Source: Cylindrotheca closterium
Taxonomy: Eukaryota; Bacillariophyta; Bacillariophyceae; Bacillariales; Bacillariaceae
DNA: 64,000 nt
Reading direction: 5' to 3'
Assembly (NCBI GenBank): GCA_933822405.4
Contig: CAKOGP040002480.1
Span: forward strand, 46,010 to 110,009
The translations under genes and the position numbers were made by a program. The notes beneath the pieces were generated by a model, which made no database searches, was not told the DNA's origin, and was given only the letters and a program-made list of their open reading frames with translations. Positions 57,041 to 64,000 of this stretch are shown in pieces. Each line of letters begins with the position of its first letter. Positions within the stretch are counted from its first letter, which is position 1.

Positions 57041-57393
57041 CTAGATTCTTTGTGCGATGGTTCGTTTATCCAAGATATTTAGGTACCTTCTCCCTAGAAG
57101 AAAAACTGCACAAAGGCACATCATAAAGATTGTGACCAACCCAAATACTATTAGCAGTGAAAACATCAGTCCCTGGACAGTATTCTTTCTCCATCGAATA
57201 GCATCGTAGATGGCATCGTCGTCATCATCATCCAGTGGATTGTGTTGGATATGATCACATTTTGAAGGACCTACCCCGCGGTATAGCTATATAAAGGAAT
57301 CCAAAGATGCCGCTAGCGATGGAATGCTTCAAACGCAAGGGGGTTCGATCTACTGCATTATGCTGGAAGAACTCGATGATCCAATAAGTCTGC
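57041..57393 (-). pseudogene. Frameshifted relic (or mis-read last exons) of an unrecognised membrane protein
   Basis: On the minus strand, a coding-like frame begins at about 57393 after a TTGCAG acceptor-like site (TYWIIEFFQHNAV, SGIFGFLYIAIPR). A one-base shift in the G run near 57277-57280 leads into a second frame with an Asp run, RWRKNTVQGLMF and a long helix (LLIVFGLVTIFMMCLCAVFLL), ending in TAG at 57041. Neither part alone has a suitable start. The hydrophobicity and continuity across the shift suggest a decayed or mis-sequenced gene, 5'-truncated. No family is recognised. Confidence 0.35.
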
Positions 57394-57789
57394 AATCTCA
57401 AATCGTACGACGTACTCCCGAGTCTCAGTACGTTACCAGGTACCAGTACCAGGTACTCGTACCACTGTCTAGCTAGCGATACCGTAAATATTTAAAAAAG
57501 GTTTTTTTTAAAACAATGGAGGATGATATATAAGAATTTTCCTGCTGTTTGCCCTCCTCAGAGGCTACAGTCGTATACCGATAGTGCAGTAAAGTATGGC
57601 TTGAATCACACCCCTCGACTCTTATTTTATCACGGCCATCTTGATACCTTTTGTTCTTGGGCTATCTTTCGGCTGCACATGGTACCTACTACCGGTATTT
57701 GACAGATGACAGATGATGAGGACATAGTATTATACTCTATATACATTAGGCACGTAAACTTGCACCCAGAATATACTCCTATAGCATGA
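57394..57789. other. Spacer right of the relic cluster
   Basis: 396 bp with GTACCAGGTACCAGTACCAGGTACTCGTACC-type words at 57425-57462 and TACCGGTA at 57689. No gene seen. Confidence 0.45.
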
Positions 57790-58377
57790 TTACACAAAGG
57801 AAAGAACAAATATGGCCAAAAAGACAACACCGATAAGGACCCATGCAAGTTGAATATCAACATAATCCTCATGAGAGACACCCGTGTGAGCTCCGTCACC
57901 CCCATGGCAACAAAAGTAGAGTCCAAATGGAGACGACCTTGAATCGTTGACCTCTGCAAATATTCGTCTGTAGATGTCGTCATTGACAGTCAAGGCATAT
58001 TGAGGTGCTTCCATATTGTTGTAAAACGATCGTTCGGCAAAGTAAAGCTTTCCCTTTTCATTCGATTGCAAAGTTGGGTCTGTCACCAATTTGACATTGT
58101 CGACCACTTTGGTTGGAACAAGCTTGTATTCATCTCCATGCTGTTGAAAGGAAGCTGTTCGTCGCAGCCTCGTCCAAATATTTTCGCTAGCGAATCCTGT
58201 CATGCCGAGATGAATGGAATGTCTCAACAGTGATGAATCTTCCTCCATAATAATGTCTTCGTCTTCTCCTCCGTTGCTTTTATTCACATCAATGGATCCA
58301 TAGGACGTGGACGTCGATACACTCTTGTGAAACTGCACCTCCTTGGGGCTCTCTTCGTCCTTGGAAGTAGGAGCCAT
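57790..58377 (-). CDS. Small tail-anchored membrane protein of unknown function
   Basis: 195 codons in one exon from the first ATG; earlier in-frame starts are only TTG. The N-terminal two thirds are hydrophilic with Ser/Glu/Asp-rich stretches and an SLLRHSIHLGMTGF segment. A conserved-looking block (about 115-175) contains KLYFAERSFYNNMEAPQYALTV, DDIYRRIF and FGLYFCCHGGDGAHTGVSHEDYVD. It ends with a single helix (LAWVLIGVVFLAIFVLSFV) directly before the stop, the layout of a tail-anchored protein. No family recognised. It is divergent from the CLC gene, with 575 bp between starts. Confidence 0.7.
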   Translation of the reverse strand: MAPTSKDEESPKEVQFHKSVSTSTSYGSIDVNKSNGGEDEDIIMEEDSSLLRHSIHLGMTGFASENIWTRLRRTASFQQHGDEYKLVPTKVVDNVKLVTDPTLQSNEKGKLYFAERSFYNNMEAPQYALTVNDDIYRRIFAEVNDSRSSPFGLYFCCHGGDGAHTGVSHEDYVDIQLAWVLIGVVFLAIFVLSFV

Positions 58378-58952
58378 GCTGGTCAAGAGAGAGATGCAAC
58401 AATTGCGCTCTCTGCTGATGTAATTTTGATGCGATGTGCGATTTGATATATTCAATATTCGTATGCGTTGTTTATAGGTGATCCTTCGTCATGATGCGCG
58501 TGCGCTGTATGATAGTAGGCAAGGTGAAAAGATCTTTCAGGTGAAAAGATCTTTCTGGTAAAAAGATCTTTGTAAAAATGACGCATCAAATGCCGCAAAT
58601 GTTGAGGAAGAATGAATCGTTCGTTTTGATGTCGCGTCTCATTCTTCTACGTACGAGTACACGAACCAGGTGACTGTATCCTCTACGTACAGAATGCAGT
58701 ACAATGTGCGCTAGCCGGGTCTTCCCATTCCCAACTTCCTGTAAAATTCCCAACCGGTTCAACCAGTTCAACCAGTTCTAAGATTTGGACGGCGTTTGGA
58801 ACAGCACAGAAAAATTCTGATGTATCTTCGCTTCTCATATCTTGCATAAATGACAGGTCGTCGTTCACGAGGTCGATCTACCGATATCATCACCACCATC
58901 ATCATCATCACCACCATCACCACTGCAATTAAAGCAATTCAATCACATCACA
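58378..58952. other. Divergent promoter region with AAAGATCTTT repeats
   Basis: 575 bp between the divergent tail-anchored and CLC genes. About 58525-58575 holds three tandem copies of a 19-bp unit containing the palindrome AAAGATCTTT. CATCACCACCATCATC runs occur at 58885-58925. These could be regulatory, but nothing more can be shown. Confidence 0.5.
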
Positions 58953-61631
58953 ATGAATGGAGTTAACAAGGAGAAGAAATCAGATTCAGCTTTGATTCGT
59001 CATGATAGCATGGGCGGTGGCTCTCACCGCGGTCACGACCATCATCCTGCCGTGAATTATGAATCCTTGACCTATGTTCGAGATGAAACCGATGCTTGGA
59101 GAGCCAACAACGCAACGGAACATTTTGTCCATAGAGGCAACTTTTGGAATGCTGGAAAACATGAGACGTCCACGACTTATATAATCATTGCGTTGGTTGG
59201 GATTGCCCAAGCTTCTGTCGCTTATTTTACAAATGTTTTGTCTGCCCACTTTATTGATGTGAGTTTGACGAAATATGCAGATGGACATGCATATATATGC
59301 TGCATATACATGTGCTGATGCATCTTTTGTTACACCCAACTCACCCGCTACTATCATTCACTTCACTTCACCAACACTAGCACAAATTCAATCATGTATA
59401 TGGTCTATTGGAAGGTGGGCATGTCATTTGGGCGTTCCTTTATTTTTACATGACGCAATTAATGTTTGCAGCCATTGCCTCTATCTTTGTGTGGATCGAA
59501 CCAGTCAGTGCAGGATCGGGAATTCCGGAAGTCAAATGTTACCTCAATGGAATCGATCTTCCAAGAGTGGTCGAACTCAAAACTCTTGTCTGCAAGGTCC
59601 TGGGTGTCATTTGTTCGGTATCAGCAGGATTGCCGGTTGGAAAGGAAGGCCCCATGGTCCATTCTGGTGCAGTGGTCGCCAATACCATATCTTCCGGAAA
59701 GACCCAGAACGATCGACAAAAGCGAGACTTTGTAGCATGTGGTGCAGCTGCTGGTGTGTGTACTGCCTTTTCAGCTCCCATTGGAGGCATTCTATTTGCA
59801 CTGGAAGAAGGTGCAAGCTACTGGGGCCCATCAGTGACGTGGCGATCATTTTTCTGTTCCATGATTGCACTCTCCACACTCTATACTCTCAACACTATCG
59901 GAAACGCATTTGGAAAGGTTGGCTTTGGTCGGCTGTTTAGTTTTGGTAATTTTGTCTTTGAAGAGGAGTCCAGTTTTGCCGTCTATGAACTCTTGCCATT
60001 TGTCTTGTTGGGTGCCATTGGGGGTCTCATTGGGGCAGTATTCAATGACACGAACGAAAAGATCACAAAGTGGAGAATGAAGCATGTTAATCCTTCCAAG
60101 AAACGACGATTCCTGGAAGTCCTTGTTGTTTCCAGTCTTGTTTCCTTGGTATCATTCGCGTTGCCATTTGTATGGGTCAAATGTACTCCTCTTCCCAGTC
60201 GAGCTGATATGAGTGCGGATCAGATCGAGTTATGGGAATCGCTCGTTCCCTTTCGTTGTATAGCTGGCGAGGAATACAATGAGATGGCTTCACTTATTTT
60301 GACTGGTGAGCAAAACTATCACCGTCAAAGATCAACGAATCCGACGACTATTGATTCAATAATGATGATGATTGAGATTCACTTTGTTTTTCTTCTGTTT
60401 CATTTGTTTGTCTGAATCATCAATTGGATAGATCCAGGAGACGCGATTCGACAGCTGTTTCATCTTCATCAGCATGCTTTCAGTACAGCGGCTTTGATTC
60501 TCTTTTTTACATGCTACATTTCTTTGGCAGTGATTGTCTACGGTGTAGCCGTGCCCTCTGGCCTCTTTGTTCCTAGTCTACTGTCAGGTGCCGCATTTGG
60601 TCGCCTCTTTGGAAACCTGGCTCACAATCTCTATCCAAACCTCGCCTACAGTAACACTTATGCATTGATTGGGGCCGCAGCAGTCTTGGGGGGAATGGCA
60701 AGAATGACCATTAGCTTGACAGTCATCATCTTGGAGTGTACTGGAAATGAACAATTTGTCCTGCCGCTCATGTTGACGCTCATGACAGCTCGGATCACTG
60801 GGTCGTTCTTCAACGAAGATCTATATCATATTCACATTCATCTCAAAGGCATTCAGTTTCTAGAAGCGGAGCTCCGATCCATTACAAGACACCATGGGTA
60901 AGTCAAGTTATTAGTATTTTAAGGACAGTGCATTGTCAACAATTGAAAGTGCGGCTTCCCTAACAAAATGAGTTTCAGACTGGTTACTGGAGATGTAATG
61001 AGCGCCAATGTCGTATTTGTCCGTCCGGTCGAGAAGGTTGGAGTTATCTATGATATTCTCAAGTCCTGTGAATACTCCAACTTTCCTGTGGTGGATACGG
61101 ATGACAATGACACTCTATCTGGTACAATAGGTCGCAATGCGCTTTGCATCTTGTTGCAACAGCGTGCCTTTGGTCGACCGTCGACTCCTGAAGGAAACAA
61201 TCATGACAATATCAATTGTAACTATCTGCAGGTCAATGGTGCCAAATTCTATCCCTTGGTGCAGTGGCATGTAGTCGAGAAGGCCTATCCCAAGTATCCA
61301 AAGGTGTCAGATCTGAGAATTGACTACTCCGATAGAGAAAAGTTTGTGGATCTGAGACCGTACACCAACGTAGCTGCATTGACAACGCAAGAGGCATCGT
61401 CAGTAACTGTAAGTTTGACTATATTGTCAATGTTTTGTTTTGTGACTCGAGTCTGATTCATCCTCTAAATTCCTTATTCAGAGAACATATGAGTTGTTTC
61501 GAAGTTTGGGACTTCGCTTCCTTCCAGTTGTGAATAAGTACAACCAAGCCGTCGGTACCATCACTCGAACGGACTTGACTCCAGATGCTTTATCAGAGAC
61601 GATGTTAAAGATGGGCAAGAAGAATGCCTAG
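58953..61631 (+). CDS. CLC-6/7-type chloride/proton exchanger
   Basis: Five exons (58953-59258, 59381-60305, 60432-60897, 60979-61408, 61482-61631) give about 758 residues. CLC proteins are dimeric; this one has the anion-selectivity motifs GSGIPEVKCYLNG, GKEGPMVHSGA (gating Glu) and PSGLFVPSLLSGAAFGR. The segment GILFALEEGASYW has the second Glu of the LEE pair that marks H+-coupled exchangers rather than channels, and with the GSGIPE region it is closest to animal CLC-6/7, suggesting an endosomal or vacuolar membrane. A short His-rich N-terminus precedes the first helix. The C-terminus carries two CBS domains (about 545 onward and about 715-755) split by a linker. Introns are short and phase-consistent throughout. 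It is the divergent partner of the tail-anchored gene. Confidence 0.93.
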
Positions 61632-61989
61632 CAGCGAAACCGAGTTGTCAATCGTTTCTGATCACTCGTTGTCGTTTTTTCACCGTTTTCAAACTGTTTT
61701 GGTTTTCGATGGATATTGTCTATAATAGCTAATCTGTATTTTAGCAACGTAGTATTAGAGTAGCTACAAGGCAGCAGAGTATGTTTATAGTTTGAAGATT
61801 GCATCACTATCGTAATGGGTATGGACAGATGGAAACGCGCAATGTTCGACTGACTCCGTCTATAATGAATCCTGACTTTACCTATATATTAGAACCATAT
61901 TACACTTCCTACACTGGGTTAGCAGGTCCCAGATACTCCTTGCTTTCAATGAAGAACGTACAGTATTATCTATAAAAATAGGTTATCGT
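61632..61989. other. Convergent spacer between CLC and LRR genes
   Basis: 358 bp, AT-moderate, presumably both 3' UTRs. Nothing else seen. Confidence 0.5.
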
Positions 61990-63780
61990 CTATGCCAGAT
62001 TGGTTTCATAAAGAAATGCAACTGCATTTGGGATGATAACCGAAGCACCACTTCGAATCCGATATGCTTCTCTGTTATTTTTGTCGATTGCCGTTCCATA
62101 TGCAGACAAGTTCAACTCCATTTTCCACAAAGACAACTCTAGCAAACTTGTAGCTTCCATTCGCTCATAGAGCGACAGAGCCACCGATGCTCCTTGAAGC
62201 AAATATTGTCTTTGTGTCACTTCCTCCTCGGCAACAATACCATTCACCCTATTCGACATGTCCAATTTCCATGCTTCCAATCCTTTCCAACTCGATATGG
62301 AGTCTACCAGCCATCGATGAAGAGCCATCCGAAGCATATTTCGTGAATCTTCCGACCTATGATAGCTTTGTTGACAATAGTATTCGATGGCAGTCTTTCC
62401 GTTCACGTCTTCCCATCCAAGGATACTCGGTGGATACGCATCCAACAGGACTTGCAAAAGGTCAAGTCTGCAATTTGCAGCTGATAACAAAATGTGAAAG
62501 GGCGTCATACCAAAATCATCTATCAATCGATGAGCATGGGTAATGTTAGTGCCGCCTTCTTGCGACGATGATTGGATGGACGAGTCAATTCTAAGAATCT
62601 CTTTGGCAAGGTCGTCTGTTGCTGTAACAGAGGCATGGTAGCATTTCTTGTGTATCGGAAAGTGCTCGAATCGTTTCATCAGGGCAAGTCGGGTGAAGGT
62701 TTCGCCGTATTGATTCTCCAGCGCTGTGCAGCCTAGAAAGCTGTCGCTAATAATAGCTCCTGTGGTACGTGTACTTGTTGTCATTGTCGCTGTCGCTGTC
62801 GTGGCTGCTGGTGATGATGCGTAGGGCGGGGGAAGACAAATGTTGGCTAAAGATTCACATCCCGAAAAGGCCTCGTCATGTATCGTTACAGTTCTAGGAT
62901 GATCCCCCAATTCCACAGACACCAACTTGGGACATTCTTCAAATGCCCGCATATAAATCTCTTCTACCGAGTCCGGCAGTGCAACTGCTTGTAGATTCTT
63001 ACACGAGTAAAAGGCTTGATCTTCCAGACATTTGAGACCATTCTGAAAGTGCATAACCCGCAAAGAATCGCAGTCCTTGAATGTCATTGGTTCCAGGCGT
63101 TCCACAGTGGAAGGAATACGGATCGTTTGCAATTTGACACATCTCTCAAAAGCGCTGTATTCAATCACCCTCAAGTTCGCTTCCCCAAAGTTCACTTCCT
63201 GCAATGAGCTGCATTTATAGAAGGCATAGCCGCCCAAGGTTTCAAGAGAGTTCGGAATATCCACTTTTTCCAGTTGGACACACGCAGTAAATGCACCTTT
63301 TTCAATTTCTTTCAGTCCCTCCTGAAAGAATACTCTTTCCAAGAGTGTGCAGGAATGGAAGGCGTCTGATCGAATGGTCTCCACGCTTGAGGGAATGTTG
63401 ATTTCGATTAATGAGGAACAGCTGGCAAACGCCATCTCTCCAATGGTAGTCAATGAGAATAATAATAATGATGAGCCATTATTATCTTCCGCAAAACGAA
63501 CTTTGGACAATGACCGACAACCCGCAAAGGCCCAATCTCCAATGATCGTCACAGATGGAGGAATTTCAATGTCCAACAAGCTCACGCATCCATGAAAGGC
63601 ATCCTTTCCGATTGCTCTGACAGAGGACCCTCCCTTATTGAATTTGACGTGTGTCAGCTGTTCGAAGCAGTGACAAGCTTTGTATGGAATCTCTCGCACG
63701 GCAGGATGAACGACTAATTCTTCCACGTCACCTGGAATCGTTTCTCCTTCATCGTTTCCATAATAGTGATAAGAAGACAT
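61990..63780 (-). CDS. BspA-type leucine-rich repeat protein with ankyrin-like C-terminal part
   Basis: One exon, 596 residues, no signal peptide. About ten BspA/LRR_5 repeats occupy residues about 20-320. Each is 22-24 residues of the form I-x-x-x-A-F-x-x-C-x-x-L-x-x-V-x-I-P-x-S-V, for example AIGKDAFHGCVSLLDIEIPPSV and TLGGYAFYKCSSLQEV. A Thr/Ala low-complexity insert (about 322-345) follows. The C-terminal part has DDFGMTPFHILLSAANCRLDLLQVLLDAYP and NGKTAIEYYC, resembling two ankyrin repeats. LRR_5 proteins are greatly expanded in diatoms and are presumed protein-binding; no partner can be named. Confidence 0.88.
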   Translation of the reverse strand: MSSYHYYGNDEGETIPGDVEELVVHPAVREIPYKACHCFEQLTHVKFNKGGSSVRAIGKDAFHGCVSLLDIEIPPSVTIIGDWAFAGCRSLSKVRFAEDNNGSSLLLFSLTTIGEMAFASCSSLIEINIPSSVETIRSDAFHSCTLLERVFFQEGLKEIEKGAFTACVQLEKVDIPNSLETLGGYAFYKCSSLQEVNFGEANLRVIEYSAFERCVKLQTIRIPSTVERLEPMTFKDCDSLRVMHFQNGLKCLEDQAFYSCKNLQAVALPDSVEEIYMRAFEECPKLVSVELGDHPRTVTIHDEAFSGCESLANICLPPPYASSPAATTATATMTTSTRTTGAIISDSFLGCTALENQYGETFTRLALMKRFEHFPIHKKCYHASVTATDDLAKEILRIDSSIQSSSQEGGTNITHAHRLIDDFGMTPFHILLSAANCRLDLLQVLLDAYPPSILGWEDVNGKTAIEYYCQQSYHRSEDSRNMLRMALHRWLVDSISSWKGLEAWKLDMSNRVNGIVAEEEVTQRQYLLQGASVALSLYERMEATSLLELSLWKMELNLSAYGTAIDKNNREAYRIRSGASVIIPNAVAFLYETNLA

Positions 63781-63916
63781 TCCTTTGGTTGCTGCTCCTG
63801 TATGTTGAATGGCTTTTATACATACAAGTACATATACTGTATTATCAACGTAATCTATTGAAATGCGTATTCTAAAGCTCGAGAACGAATCATTGGATTC
63901 CTTTCATCATACTGAC

Positions 63917-63996
63917 GACGGTCGAACGACCGTCACAATAGCATTGCTCAGCAACACCAAGTCCGATCAGTTTATCGAACTTGTGTGCGAGTATAC
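63917..63996. promoter_or_regulatory. Two-hairpin dispersed element, copy 2
   Basis: Same order as copy 1. Stem 1 is GACGGTC (63917-63923) / GACCGTC (63928-63934) with a different 4-nt loop. Stem 2 is AAGTCCGAT (63959-63967) / ATCGAACTT (63974-63982), followed by GTGTGCGAGTATAC. The single stem 2 difference would be a U-G wobble in a minus-strand RNA but a C-A mismatch in a plus-strand RNA. It lies 137-216 bp upstream of the minus-strand LRR gene. Confidence 0.6.
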
Positions 63997-64000
63997 GTCA

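Noticed and set aside
1..64000. CRISPR arrays, bacterial operons, rRNA or tRNA genes
   Set aside because: Introns and gene families are eukaryotic nuclear; the repeats seen are microsatellites or minisatellites; no convincing tRNA or rRNA pattern was found by eye.

Overview
The window looks like nuclear DNA of a stramenopile alga, most likely a pennate diatom. Genes are compact and most carry a few short GT-AG introns of roughly 70-300 bp. Two proteins begin with a signal peptide followed by an ASAFAP-like plastid-import motif (FNT transporter, IspF). The family mix also fits a diatom: H-NOX cyclase-PDE fusions, a BspA-type LRR protein, an LtrA-like protein and a bZIP factor with a C-terminal helical module. 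The species cannot be named from the sequence. Gene spacers are rich in the palindrome TACCGGTA and in GAAT-type tetranucleotide repeats.

Layout. 1-2 kb: a 20-bp minisatellite and a possible ORF remnant. 2-6 kb: a nine-exon OSCA/TMEM63-type channel (+). 6.8-10.5 kb: CBM20-like + trehalose-phosphate synthase/phosphatase fusion with altered active sites (+), converging on an LtrA-like membrane protein (-) that has an in-frame TAG. 15.8-18.7 kb: bZIP factor (+) and plastid ispF (-). 19.3-26.6 kb: secreted NIDO/VWD protein (-) and a vacuolar-sorting-receptor-like protein (-), separated by a gene-poor spacer. 28-46 kb: the signalling block. Two H-NOX/HNOBA/guanylate-cyclase/double-PDE proteins (28019-32978 + and 46148-41083 -) flank a two-TM receptor cyclase-PDE (36686-40527 +), with a DUF1275 membrane protein carrying two EF-hands (-) between them. 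46.8-53.6 kb: a tandem pair of secreted or targeted ABM-fold proteins, a low-complexity hypothetical protein, a PTRHD1-like peptidyl-tRNA hydrolase and a plastid FNT anion channel. 53.9-57.4 kb: an exostosin-like glycosyltransferase, then a stretch of relics containing a TA-flanked MITE, a 5'-truncated VWD relic joined head-to-head to a 5'-truncated PDE relic, and a frameshifted membrane-protein relic. 57.8-63.8 kb: a tail-anchored protein (-), a CLC-6/7-type exchanger (+) and a BspA-like LRR protein (-).

How the genes may work together. The main functional cluster is cyclic-nucleotide signalling. Two proteins each combine a predicted gas/heme sensor, a cGMP-making domain and cGMP-degrading domains. 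A third pairs an extracytoplasmic sensor with a degenerate cyclase and an intact PDE. An EF-hand membrane protein in the same block could add calcium input, but that is inference from position only.

Candidates for something undescribed are: the H-NOX-cyclase-PDE-PDE architecture with Cys-Pro heme-regulatory-like motifs in the linker; a two-hairpin element found upstream of two unrelated minus-strand genes; the DUF1275-EF-hand fusion; and the trehalose enzyme whose synthase and phosphatase motifs are both altered. All exon limits were set by hand from reading frame, splice consensus and family similarity. No database search was run.
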